From contig NC_084794.1 of the NCBI RefSeq assembly GCF_963169125.1, positions 111,514,358-111,578,357 of the forward strand: a DNA stretch of 64,000 nt, in the 5' to 3' direction. Numbering within the stretch: position 1 is the stretch's first letter; every line of letters starts with the position of its first letter. This document shows, one piece after another, positions 13,478 through 25,787 of this stretch. The DNA comes from Humulus lupulus (taxonomy: Eukaryota > Streptophyta > Magnoliopsida > Rosales > Cannabaceae). The notes under the pieces were generated by a model. The model was not told the origin of the DNA, ran no database searches, and saw only the letters and a program-made list of their open reading frames with translations. The position numbers and the translations under genes were made by a program.

Positions 13478-16186
13478 ATGGCTCCTCCGAAGAAGAACGT
13501 TCTGAAGAAAAATGCCTCCAACTCATCCTCTCAACACAAGAACAAGGGGAAGCAGGTCGCCTCCGATTCTCCCATCTCGTACTTTGGTCTGGCGGTGGAG
13601 AAGGAGCTTGTTATCGACCCCAAGCTTATTTTGAGGTTGAACGTATAGTCTCAAAAATCATGACTCAAGGGAAGGTCAACAAAATCCTGTTGAGTCACAA
13701 CATAGAAGTAGGATCCGGCATTCTTCTCGCCCGACCTGCATTTGAGGGGAACGAAGATGTGCTCCTTTCCAGGATGATTACGCGGCCTGGAGAGACGAGC
13801 ATATGAAGGCCGATGCCTTCCTTCCTTTGGACCAATACTTCGCGGACTTCTTGAACTACATGAAACTGGCTCCATTCCAGCTCCCCCCAAAATCCTACAA
13901 GCTTATGGCGAGGTTGAAGTATCTATTCTTGAAACACGAGTGGGAGGTCCCCACCCTGGTAGACATACTATACTTCTTCTGCCTCAAGGCTAGCCCTGAG
14001 TAGAGAGGGTGAGGTGACAGATTTTATTACCACACATGGTTTCCCAGCTCCGCCCCCGTCATTGAGCTTTCCAATCATCCAAACGACTATAAAGATCTAT
14101 TCTTTATGTCGAATGGCTTCAAGAACTGGGAACACTGGTACTTCAACCGTCCTCATAAGTCTTCCGTCCTTGTAAATCCAACTCGTGAATTTTGTTCCTT
14201 CAAAATATTTCATTTTTTTTACATGTCTTAATTGAATTTGTTTCTCATGCAGCCATATTTGCAAGGACAGAAAAGTCTGTGACCCTCGACGATCAGTATG
14301 AGAAGTTGTCCAGACTTCCCCCAATGAAAAGGACTATCGCCAGGTCATGAATGACATCATGATGCTGGCCTGTAAATTGATTGGCGAGGGTCAAACACTA
14401 GCGTTGAGGACCCGGGCTCCTCTTCTGGTGATCCACGAGCTCCCCTCCTCTCAAGAGGCCTTGCCAGCCACTGAGGACGAGGAGGAGGAATTGGACAAGG
14501 TGCCTCTCGTGCAAAAAATGCGGGCCCCCCAAAGCAGACTAGAGACCTGATCTTGACCGAGCTGCTTCTGGGGCAGCAGCTGGCCCTTCTGGCCAAGGTA
14601 ACCCATACATTTTTAGGGAATTAGATAGGGTTGTTGCCGATTTTAGGTTAATTCATTATAACCCGAATCATCTCGTTAGACGACATCCTTCCAACCCAAA
14701 TCTAAATGTAACCCTCCTCCAGTGCATAGACCTAGTGGTACGCTACGACAATAGCTACCCTAGGGGCACAATAGTAGTTGATAACACCTTACACTTTAGA
14801 TCCGCCATTTTTTAGGAATATGGGACATACCGTAGGACCTGGCCTTCTTTGCTCCAGGGTGCATTTGCCCATGGGTTTAGACAATACGTAGACGAATCCA
14901 GCCCCGAGGAAGGACCTGAACCCCCTAGGATCCAAGAAATATTAACTTTAGACTCCCCTTCTCCTTCATTAAATCGAGGGTCGGAGGTCATGCCTATCCC
15001 GGTCAAATCACCCGAGCTGGTGATAATAGTCTCCTCCCCCAGCCCGAAGGGTAGGATCTTTGTTTTCTCTTTCTTTATAAATGTTTGATAACTTTTTGGT
15101 GAACTAACTCCCTTTGTTCTTTATAGGTGAAGAGATGCAACAACCAGGAGCTCCCAACCTACGGGCTGCCTTTCAAGCCAAGAAAACTGGCAAGGGTCTC
15201 GTTGTGAAGAAGCTCTAGATGACAAAGAAGGCCACCCCTTCAATGGGGAATGCCTCAAAATCCCCTGCCAAGGGTATGGACACGGGCTTAGCTTGGGAAC
15301 CAGCTCCGATGAATTTTGTCACTATTGGGCAGGTTCCCCCTCCCCCACCTTGATTCATGCCCCCTCAAGTAATACAAACTGAGGCCCCCACCATTAGAAT
15401 ACTCATTGATCCTCAGGACCTGGAAAAGATCCCTGAAGCCTTTTGGGGTATCATCTATGAGACCGCGACTCATATGGTGGGTCATGCTTACAAAGCCAGT
15501 GCGAGGGACCTGATGACCATTGAGGAGCACAGCCCCAAAAACGTCCTTGAGTCTACCATGGGGATGAATCTCACCGTGAGTTCTTTTCCTATACTTGGCG
15601 GTGAAATTGTTTTTTTTTTTTACTGTGCTCACCTTATATTTTTTACTTGTTCTGTTATTTTGTAGTCTATCTTGACCCATTACCGCAGCATAGCTCATGC
15701 TAGGGCCAGAAATGAAGAGCTCCGGGCTGAGCTAGATGTTGCCAAGGAAAGTGATCAAGTGCCAAAGCTGCCCTGACAAATGCTCAGAAGAATGAGCAGG
15801 CTGCCCAGGCTGCTCTCACTTATTCCCCTGAAAGCGAGCAGACCACGCTATCTGCCTCCCAAGCTCAAACCGCCGAGGCAAATCATCTCGTTGAAGGTCT
15901 TCAAGTAAAGATTGGCGAGCTCAAGACAAAATTACTCGAGGCTGAAGCTAAAGCCAAGGAGGAAAAGGTGGTGTCTTCATCAGCCATGGAGGAGATGTTG
16001 TACCATTGTTGGGCCTTCAACCAGGATGGGAACTTCTCTTTTATGGAACCCAGGTTGTGGGAATCGTACCTTGCTAAATTCAAGGCTCAGCTCTCGCAAG
16101 AACCGTCAGAGACCGGTGAGGCATCTAGGGTGGCGCAGGGAGGCGAGGAGGTCACTTCTGTGGGGCGAGCTGATGGAGCCCTATGA
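13478..16186 (+). pseudogene. Element C antisense extra ORF (Transposase_28-like, aORF), degenerate
   Basis: On the strand opposite to the element's gag-pol a degenerate gene starts MAPPKKNVLKK (13478). It continues with a block at 13803-14000 (KADAFLPLDQYFADFLNYMK, then LAPFQLPPKSYKLMARLK and VDILYFFCLKASP). That block lines up with the minus-strand gene of element D (LAPFQLNTNSYRVLSALR, EILYLFCLKSNPSR). This is the plant 'putative gypsy-type transposon' family (Pfam Transposase_28), known as an antisense ORF downstream of pol in Retand-like elements; its function is unknown. Downstream blocks at about 14250-14600 and 14840-15060, and a Glu/Ala-rich coiled-coil-like end at 15680-16186, are separated by GT/AG intron-like gaps. 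Frameshifts and stops (for example 13646 and 14001) show it is dead. Confidence 0.7.
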
Positions 16187-16229
16187 TCTCTTTTTTAGTT
16201 TTCTTTGTAATTGTCTATCAGTTTTTTAA

Positions 16230-16929
16230 TATTAAACAATTGCCTTCGAGCTTAATTCGAGGTTTTTTTTCTCCACGACCTGATAATATATTCGTTTGTC
16301 TTATATCAATATATATATATATATCTAAATTTTGATCCATTCATCTTTCCTTTATTAACGTCTCATGCTTATGAATCTTTAGACTCCTATACATTCGAGA
16401 TTTTAGGAATCGACTTTTAGATCAAGATAGATTTTATCGAACTTGGTTATGTCCAAGTTTTGTTTGCTTATCTGTACCATACCTGTTTAAGAATCAAGCT
16501 TCGAATCTGGTAATATCCAGGGTTTTTAATAATTTAAACTTAGTTCGTGCTAGGTTTATTGATAACTCGATCTTTAAAAGCCCTTTAATCAATTTTCCCA
16601 AACTTCTAAGTTTCGGACCTGGTTACGTCCATGGTTTTAAATGATTTAAACTTAGTTCGTACTAGGTTTATTGAAAACTCGAGCTTCTAAAAAGCCGTTA
16701 AATAATCAATTTTTCCAAGCTTCTAAGTTTTTTAATCTTATCGAGCAGGCTTAATTTTTCCAACCTCAGGTTATGTGCCCCCCAAGCAACCAGAATGTAT
16801 AAACTTTCTTGGTTCCTTCTACAAATATGAGAACACGAGCTAATACAATACTAAGAAATAGTTATTTAGCAATCCATTTATTATTTAATCAGAATGACCT
16901 TTTAAATAAGTCGTACATGGATGGTGGTA
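16230..16929. repeat. Element C 3' UTR with a ~112-bp tandem dimer
   Basis: Two diverged copies of a unit containing ATTTAAACTTAGTTCGT and CTAGGTTTATTGA lie at about 16500-16735. The shared word starts at 16532 and 16644, giving a period of 112 bp. The unit sits between the integrase end and the antisense ORF, the same place as the 69-bp tandem repeat of element D, but the unit sequence differs. A short (TA)n run is at about 16309-16322. Confidence 0.65.
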
Positions 16930-19900
16930 CTATTGATAATATTTTTTCAAATGTAGAGCATTCCAAGTCCGTGGGACTACTTCCCCATTCAGCCAAGCTA
17001 TCATGAAAGTTCCCTCACGCAAAACCTCAATGACCTGGTATGGTCCCTCCCAGTTCAGGCCTAATGCACCATCCTTGGAGTCCTTATTTTCCAAAAAGAC
17101 CCTTCGAAGAACTAGGTCGCCTAACCTCGGTCTACAACTCTTCACTTTTGAATTGAAATAGTGAGTGATCTTTTGTTGATAATGGACGAGCTGTAGTTGC
17201 GATTCCTCTCATTTTTCTTCGATCAGATCGAGGGATGCGTTAAGTAATCCATTATTCTATTCTTGATCAAACGTCCTTTGCCTGTGAGTAGTTACCATTG
17301 CTTCGATTGGAAGCATGGCCTCGCTTCCGAAAGTTAGGGAAAAAGGAGTATGCCCCGTGGAGGTCCTGTGAGAAGTTTGGTAGGTCCAAAGTACTTGTAG
17401 GAGCTGTTCGGGCCATAGCCCTTTGGCTTCGTCTAACCTCTTCTTCAGGCTTGCCTTAAGGGTTTTGTTTACAGCCTCGACCTGCCCATTGGCCTGCGGA
17501 TATGCTACTGACGAGAAGCTCTTAGTGATACCATATTTTTCACAAAATTCAGTGAAGAGATCGCTGTCGAATTGTGTCCCGTTGTCTGACACGATCTTTT
17601 TAGGAAGCCCAAACTGACATATAATACTCTTCACCATCAATTCTAGGACTCTTTTTGAAGTGATGGTTGCCAGAGGCTCGGCTTCTACCCACTTCATGAA
17701 ATAGTCAATCGCCACCACCGCGTAATGAGCTCCCCCTTTCCCATAGGTAAAGAGCCTATTAGGTGAATTCTCCATACTACAAATGTCCATGGGGATGAAA
17801 TCATCGTTATCTCGACCGTAGTAGCTCAGGAAATCATAGCAAAATGCTGACATTTGTTGCACTTCTGAACATATGAGATTGAGTCTTTCGTGGGCCAATA
17901 ATAGCCCTGCCTCAATATCTTCACAAAATCCTTCGTGTATTTCTCGTAAAATGGTTTTGGCTTCCTCTGGCATAACGAATCGTAGGAGAGGCAATGAATG
18001 ACCATGTCGATACAAGGTTCCATCTATTATTACATACCGCGGAGCTTGGTAAAGTATTTTTCTTGCATCTTTTCTGTCGCTAGGTAACTTTCCTGTTGCA
18101 AGGTATTCCATTATGGGAGTCATCCATGTTGGTCTTATGTCGATCATTGTGACCTCTATCATTTATTCTGTCACACTCGGACTCTCCAAGAACTCCACTG
18201 GCACTACATTCAATGTTTCAGCTTCTTTTGTGGTAGCAAGTCATGCCAAAGCGTCAGCATTAGAATTATGTTCGCAGGGTATCTGTTCAATAGAATTGTA
18301 CTCAAATTCAGACAGTTCTCCCTTTACCTTAGCTAGGTAGGCCGCCACCTTGGTACCTCGAGCTTGATATTCTCCCAATACCTTATTGACCACAAGCTGA
18401 GAATCACTATAGCATTGGATAGCTTTCGCCTTGACCTCCCTTGCCACTCTCAGCCCTACAAGTAAGGCCTCATATTCAGCTTCGTTGTTAGATGTCTCAA
18501 ATCTGAATCTCATAGTTATATGAAATCGATGCCCTTCTGGTGAGATTAAGATGATCGTAGCTCCTGATCCGTTCTCGTTTGATGATCCATCCACAAAGAT
18601 TTTTCATAACTCCTGCACCGGCTCCTTCAAGAGCTCCTCTTGAAATCTGGTGCATTCAGCCATAAAATCAGCAAGCGTCTGAATTTTGATTAAGGTCCAT
18701 GGCACGTACAATATCTCAAACTGGCTAAGTTCGATAGCCCGTTTTAAAAGACATCCCAACGTTTCACATTTTTGCAAAATCTGCCTTAATGGTTGGTCGG
18801 TCATGACGTTGATAGAATGGGACTGGAAATATGGCCAGAGCTTTCTAGAAGCCAATATCAGACATAATGCTAGTTTCTCTATCAATGGGTATTGTGACTC
18901 AGCTCTGAGAAGTCTCTTGCTTATATAATATGCTGGTTTTTTAGCACAATCTTCTTCTTGAACTAACATGGCACTGGTTGCATTCTCTATCACAGCTAGA
19001 TAAAGGAATAGAGGTTCTCCAGTCAAAGGCTTAGATAACACTGGGGGCTCGGCCAGGTGCGATTTTTAGGTAGAGGAATGCATGTTCGCAATCCTCAGTC
19101 CACTCAATTTTTTGTTTCCTCTGAGCAAGTTGTAGAATCGCAGACACTTGTCAGTGGATTTTGAAATGAAATGATTCAAAACTGCCATCCTTCCAGTTAG
19201 GCTTTGAACTTCTTTACACGACCTAGGCAAGGGCATTTCTAATAACGATATGATTTTCTTAGGATTCGCCTCTATCCCCTTGTGTTCACTATGAACCCCA
19301 GGAATTTTCATGATGCCACTCTGAAAGTGCATTTATGAGGATTTAGCTTCATGTCATACCTCCTTAATATTCCAAAACATTCTTTTAGATCGGACGAATG
19401 GTTATTGGCAGTCTTTGATTTGACAAACATGTCATCGACATACACTTCCATACTTCTCCCAATCTGATTAGCGAACAACTTGTTGACCAAACGTTGATAT
19501 GTAGCCCCAGCATTCTTTGGCCCGAAGGGCATAACTTTATAACAATATATGTTATGTTCGGTCATGAAGCTAGTATGTTCCTGATCCGCAGGATTCATAG
19601 CAATCTTGTTATATCCAGAATACGCCTCCATGAAGGACATGAGCTCGTGACCTGCCGTGGCATCTACCAACTGATCAATCCTTGGGACAAGCTTTATTCA
19701 GATCAGAGAAGTTGATACATATCCTCCATTTCCCATTTGGCTTCAGGACCAGCACGGGATTGGCAACCCAAATCGAGTATTTTGCCTCACTGATAAACCC
19801 GCATTTTAATAGTCAAGCTACTTAGCTCGGACTGTTCCCAAGCGTTTCCGTTTTTGGGATTTTGCAAGCACGTTCTTGTCCAAATTTAAGGTGTGCATGA

Positions 19901-20632
19901 TTACATTCGGACTTTTTTCCACCATATCTTCATGTGACCAAGCGAAAACATCCAGATTTTATTGTAAGAAATCAACCAACTTCTTCTTCCTTTTATCGTC
20001 AAGATTCTTCCCAATCTTTACGACTCTTGGAGCTTCTTTGGGGTCAATGTTTACTTCCTCGAGCTCCTCTATGGTTTGGAGTTCTGACCTGTCTATGCCT
20101 ATCCGTGGGTTGATGTCATCGCGTTAGGCGACGTCACTATCCTCTTTTTGCTAAGGTTCTTCTGTCCCATAAGTAACTTCTACTTCTTGGGACTCCTCAT
20201 CTCCGTCATTTATGACCATTGCTTGCTACCCAGGTTGTGATTTTCCCTTCATAGAAATTCTATAGCATTCTCTGGCAGTGAGCTGATCACCTCTGATAGT
20301 GCATATTCCCGCGGCTGAGGGATACTTTATTGCTAGATGGCAGATAGAGGTTATGGCTTCAAACGCATCAACGCAGGTTTACCCAAATTGCATTGTACGC
20401 AGTTTTACAATCACTTACCACGAACTCAAGTAACTTGGAAACAGTACGCGAGTCTTCTCCTAATGTCACCACTAATTCGATCATCCCGATGGCTACCAAC
20501 CCTTCACCAGAAAACTCGTGCAAAGTCATTGAGGTCGCCTTCAAATCAGTTACAAGTAACCTCATTTTTTCCAAGGTGGGCTTGAAAAGTTTATTCACAA
20601 AACTTTCATTATCTACTAGTGTTCTCCGAACC
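16930..20632 (-). pseudogene. Element C pol: protease (3' part), RT, RNase H, archaeal-type RNase H, integrase
   Basis: In minus-strand order: the end of the retropepsin (20632-20250; the catalytic loop reads LVDNES across the E-left junction where D has LIDNGS); RT at about 19980-19310 with YVDDM and the gypsy KVMPFGPKNAGATYQRLV block; gypsy RNase H at 19300-18650; a second, archaeal-type RNase H at 18594-18241 with VDGSSNENGSG, EYEALLVGL, SDSQLVV and NSNADA; and integrase at 18162-17257 with VSDNGTQFD and YPQANGQVEAVNKTLK, ending in a GPY/F module at 17145-16930 (LGLNWEGPYQVI). These copy the element RNA and integrate the DNA. Frameshifts, stops and a scrambled first part of the integrase core (the zinc-finger to first-Asp region near 17900-17780) make it non-functional. 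Confidence 0.9.
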
Positions 20633-22487
20633 TGTAGTGTCCCAGAATATTTACTTAGCTAGCTAGATAGTAATATTAGTTAGTAGTATTTTGTAGTATG
20701 ATAGATTCCGTGGATTTTGGTTCAAGCCGGGACTTAGTTGGAAACTCATAGCAACAGTTATGGATTTTATAAGTTTAACCAATAGTTTAAGAATATTAAT
20801 TATAACATAAGGTTTGATTAATAATGCTGGTCTTAGATATATATTTATTATAACCTAAGGTTTAGATAGAACCATTAAGATCATGACACTTGTCATAATC
20901 ATGTTTATTAAGGAATTAAGTATTTTGATGAATAGTTTTAATAAAAGAAAGATCTAGAAGCTCTAGAACCTTCCAGAAACTGTTAGGATCACGTTTAGAC
21001 TCAGTCAAAGCTATTTATCCAATTCAAAATATGCTGAAAAAGTGCAGATACATGTTTGATATATCAACGTATGCTGATATATTGCAGCTATAGGGGCCAA
21101 TATATCGCCTGCGGAAGAGACGGAAAACACGTCGACTTTGCACGAACGTACGAACGGGGCTCAGGATTATGATGGAGCCGATATATCGCCCAGGGTAGGC
21201 GATATATCGCCCCTGGTGATGTATTTTTGAATGTTGATGATTTTTAAATTTAAAAATACCCTTAACCACTTGGACCTGCCTTTGAACGATTTTGACCGAG
21301 TTTTGGGAGTCTGTTGAAAGAAAATTCAAATCTTTTTTATTTTATATTCATTTATTTATTCAAATTAAAAGGGGTCAGTTTCACTCCTTGAAATCTATAA
21401 ATAGGACATAGTACTCAGTCATTTTCTTCATTCTTCAAGTAGTCTTCAGAGCCTCCAAGTTGCTAGTGTTACTATAGAGAGAAACACTTGGGTTTTGGGT
21501 TAATGCTTTATCATTCTAAGCTTTTCTAAACACTTGGGAAGTGAGATATAGTGAGATTTCGGTATTGAGGTTTAGATCAATTCATAAGATCATTCAAGGT
21601 ATTCTTATCCCTAAGCTCAATTCTTTATGATTTTATAGTTTTCTTTTATTCAGATCCTAACTCTTGTTTATGATTCTTGATTAGGTATATAAGTTTCTTG
21701 AAACTTAATGTTCTTCTTGGTAAGTTTCTTCTTGATGGTTTAGTTCTCATTTCATCTTTATTCTTTAGAGATACTCGCCATTTTTTTACTGTTGGTTTAT
21801 AGGAATGTTCTAATTTCGTTCTTGTTCCCAAATATCCTGGCTTTTTGTAAGGAAAATAGGATAGATTTTATGTTATGATATGTTTATGTTATTATATGTT
21901 TTATGTTATGATATATATGTATAGATATGTCTTGTAGTCATTTGGGGCTTATAGTTGCTTAGATAGCAAACCCCACGATTATTTATCATTTTCATGGTTT
22001 AGAGTTATGATTTACCCTACCTTGACTAGTAGAGGACCTAGATGGGTTATCATATACTACCATGTGATCTAACCTACCTCGATTAGTAGACAGAAGACCT
22101 AGATGGTTTATCACATGCCATGTTAATGAGTTAATGGCCATTAATATTGTAGTCCTACATGATATATGTTTTTATAGTCATATATTTTATAGTATATGTT
22201 TATAATTTAGTCTTATGATTTATGATTTATGTGTTAGTATATTTTCCTTGCTAGGCATTAGGCTCACTGCTTTATTTTTAGATTGGTGCAGGAAAATGAA
22301 TATGGAAGGCGGAAGGATTCATGGCAGCTTGGCTTGTGTGTTAAGGATGAATGGATTAAATGGACTGCGTGTTGATCGAGGATGACGTTAATTATTAGTC
22401 TTTTAAATTATGTTTTTGATGTAATTTCGCAATTAGTATTTAGAGTTATGTTTTATGTTTTATAAATAATGGGATCTCATACCATAT

Positions 22488-23279
22488 TGTTACACCCAGA
22501 TTTCGAGCCATGAGAATTGTGACCTCGAATGCTGGGTTCATAATGAATGAACTCGTAAAGTCTAGAATATGTTCGAAATCTAAACATCGAGACTGCGAAG
22601 CAGAGACGACTTCGATGATGATGGCCTCGAAATCATCACAAGCTCGAAAGATAGAGCCCGAAGTGGATCTATTCTCGGGATGGCCTCGGATTAGGGTTCC
22701 GAGCCTGACGCGCGTATGAGCTCGAAGTCATGTGGCCTCGGGGAGATGCTATAGCTCGAAAGTCAAGAGGAAACCTGGAAGAATAGGGCCTTGGTGATGT
22801 AGGATAATAACTTTGAAGATCCTAATGAATCATCTATAAGAGACGCGATCTACATTTATTACTGTAAATCCCCTACAATCAAGGGATATTATTTGTTCAG
22901 TTATACGCCCCTGATCTTCAGGGGACGTTTCCTTGTATATCAAATTGCAGGCATTTAATGCCATTTAATTTATTTGCATATACAGAATAACTTCCCGAAA
23001 TATGTGGGATAGTATTCTGGAATATTCTCTATAAATAGAGAGGTCATGCACTATTGTAAAGGACCGAATTTTTGTGATCTTGAGAGAAAACTCTGGAAAA
23101 TTCATCCTTGAAGAATTTTCAGAGGTCATCTTAAGTTTAATAAAAAAAGACTCGTGGACTAGGCAGATTTAACTGCTGAACCACGTAAAAAATCTCGTTT
23201 GTATTATCGTATTTTTTGGCCATGACTGATTATTGTTTACGTGCTCTTCTTTCACTGTTGACGAAAAATTGCATCAACA
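22488..23279 (+). repeat. Element D 5' LTR
   Basis: It begins TGTTACACCC and ends TTGCATCAACA (792 bp) and matches 34383-35173. It contains a TATA box, TATAAATAG, at 23030-23038, about 250 bp before the LTR end, which is the likely start region of the genomic RNA. Confidence 0.95.
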
Positions 23280-23302
23280 GTTTGGTGCTTTCATTGAGAG
23301 CC
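23280..23302 (+). other. Element D primer-binding site
   Basis: Directly after the LTR end is GTTTGGTGCTTTCATTGAG. Element C has the same word after its 5' LTR (minus strand, 39913-39928). Position and conservation mark it as the tRNA primer site. I do not assign the tRNA. Confidence 0.75.
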
Positions 23303-23328
23303 TTAAGCATTCAGTCCCTGAATAAGTC

Positions 23329-25787
23329 ATGGCCACTAATAATCAGAACGCTCCTGAAGAGAATTACCCAAGACGTCCTAGGAAACAGCCCATGGAAAAC
23401 CCAGATGTCGAAGAAAGGAGTGGATCTTCCGATTCTCGGGGACCACCTGCTCCACCAAGGGATGAGGATATGTATTACAATCCTAAGCGGTATGTTCCCA
23501 TTGTGGAGCTTGAGAACCGGCAACTGAAACAGCAATTGGCAGAGGCCAACAAACGGAATGAGGAGTTGGCAAGGATAACCGCAGAGGCGCAGGTGGCTCA
23601 GCCCCCGCCTCCACTTGTAAAACAAGCCCCTCCTCCAAGGGACGTACACGTTCCTCCCCACAAGCCCCGTGGGCGCCCATGGAAGGATACTGCCACAAGA
23701 AGGCCGGCACAACCTCCGGCACCAGCAGAGCCATCCGCACCCCCTAGGCCCCAGAGAAGTACTCGGGCTAGGGCCCCGGTTAATCCACCTGTGGAAGTAC
23801 ATCCAAAAACTGAGAACAACCGAGCCCCTGCAGAGGCTCGGACTCAAATCCCTGGGAGCGCACCAAATGCAACCAACCCATCTCGGGCAAACTCCGGACC
23901 GTCTAGGCCGCGGAATGGATGGCAGCCACCATCACCTATACGGTTCCCTCCATCACCTATAAGATATCCTTCACCCCCTCGCAGGAGTGCTCAACCCATT
24001 CGAGATCAGGGCGAGAGGCGTACGGGAGGGAGACAAGGAAATGGGGAAGCTTTCCAAGAGCAGAGAGGCGCCCCATCAGAAAAAACTCAAACATCTCGGT
24101 CTCGCACGATGGAGACGAGACAGCATGGAAGAGATCCATCTCGAAATAACTATGCGACGAGTTTTAATAGTGACGACTCTGGAGATACCAGATCGGTCAG
24201 CAAGCATGTCGAGGTCGAAAGAATATTGGAAGCCGCAGGAATCGCTCCGACCTGCGAGAACACTTGAATCAGAGTCGGGGTAATGTTGACCCGATAAATC
24301 CGGACCTAAGGGATCGCTTGAATAGGCGAAAAGATCCCTTACGGAGGCGCGAGCCTGGAATTGTGATCGATGACAACTGATTCCAGACAATACCTCTCGC
24401 GGACCCAGTCCAAGAAAGAATTGATCAGCTTGAAAAGGCCTTTAGGCTTTTGAAAAATGAGCAAGGGCACGATCGATATGAAGATTCTGACGAGGAGCTT
24501 GAGCCGTTTGCTCCCCATATTTCCAACACTCCATTTCCCCAAGGGTTTCGGATCCCTCACGTCCCAACGTTTGAGGGAAAGACCGACCCGTACAGTCATC
24601 TGAGTACATTCAACACCATAATGAGAGCCAGCAACGTGGGTTACGAGCTCAGATGCATGTTGCTTCTAGCATCATTGACAGGACCAGCCAAAAGCTGGTT
24701 CGAAAAATATAAGAGACACTCAATAACTTCTTGGGAGCAGCTGTCTAAAGATTTCAAGAAGCAGTTCAGAGCCATGATGGGGGTAAGACCAGAGGCATCA
24801 ACCCTAACTAACATTCGACAACAACCGAGTGAAACGTTAAAAAGTTACCTCACAAGGTTTAATCTGGAAGTCGCCCGAGCTCGGAATGTAGATGACAGTG
24901 GACACCTAATGGCTGTCCAAGCCGGAGTAATGCCAGGGAGTGCCCTCTGGGATGATATGCAAAGAAAACCGGTGAGGTCCATAACCGAGTTCAACAGACG
25001 AGGGCAGAGGTTTGTCAATGTAGAGGAAGCGAGGTCGACACTTAATGTGACTTCCCAGCCCGAAACTACAACAATAAACGTTAACTCCGCCTCAACCTCG
25101 ACGAACCCAGTAGCTTCAAAGCCTACTGTGGAAAACCCCTCCAAGAGAAAAAAGAACGAAGGGAGTAACCCCAAGGCCGAGGGAGGAAAGAAAAAGAAAG
25201 GGGAGAGATATTTCTCCGTGTATAGAGTGTACACCGAGCTTAACGAGTCTCGGGATAACATATACCTGGCCAATGAAAACCAGGTCCCCTTTAGGCGTCC
25301 GGACCCGATGAGAAATCAAAAGTCCAAGAGAGACTCCAGCAAGTATTGCCGATTTCATAGAGACACCGGGCATACTACTGATGAATGTCGACAACTGAAA
25401 GACGAGATCGAAGGATTGATCTCGAGAGGTTACTTCAGACAATATGTCAAGAACCAGAATGCTAGTCAGGCGACCGCGAGCCAGAAAGTAGTCGCGCCAC
25501 AACCCGCGCAAAACAATAATTCTCGAGCTCGGGAAGAAGATAGGCCCCCGCCGATAGATGGAGAGGATGTAATAACCATCTCGGGAGGGCCTCATCCCGC
25601 GGGAATGGGCAGAAATGCCCAAAAGAGATACGTTAACGAGCTAAAAACTGGGGACGGGTCTCCCTATGAACCCGAACCTAGAGCTCCAAAGAGTCAGAGG
25701 ATCGAATCCCAACCAATAACCTTCACTGAGGAAGACGTGTCCCATGTCCAGTTTCCTCACCATGATCCGCTGGTCATCACTCTCTAG
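23329..25787 (+). pseudogene. Element D gag
   Basis: Gag begins MATNNQNAPEENYPRRPRKQ at 23329. Residues about 1-310 are Pro/Arg-rich with a short coiled-coil (VELENRQLKQQLAEANKRNE). A frameshift near 24250 and an in-frame TGA near 24378 interrupt it. The frame from 24450 holds the retrotransposon gag domain (GPAKSWFEKYKRHSITSWEQ, SYLTRFNLEVARA) at about 24680-24880. A zinc-knuckle variant with spacing C-x2-H-x4-H-x4-C (CRFHRDTGHTTDEC) is at about 25347-25390. The frame ends at TAG 25785, where the matching codon of element C is CAG, so the stop is a point mutation and not a programmed site. Gag packages the element RNA. Confidence 0.9.

Noticed and set aside
23311..23847. 178-codon minus-strand ORF, Trp/Gly/Cys-rich
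   Set aside because: It is the shadow of the Pro/Arg-rich gag N-terminus of element D on the opposite strand.
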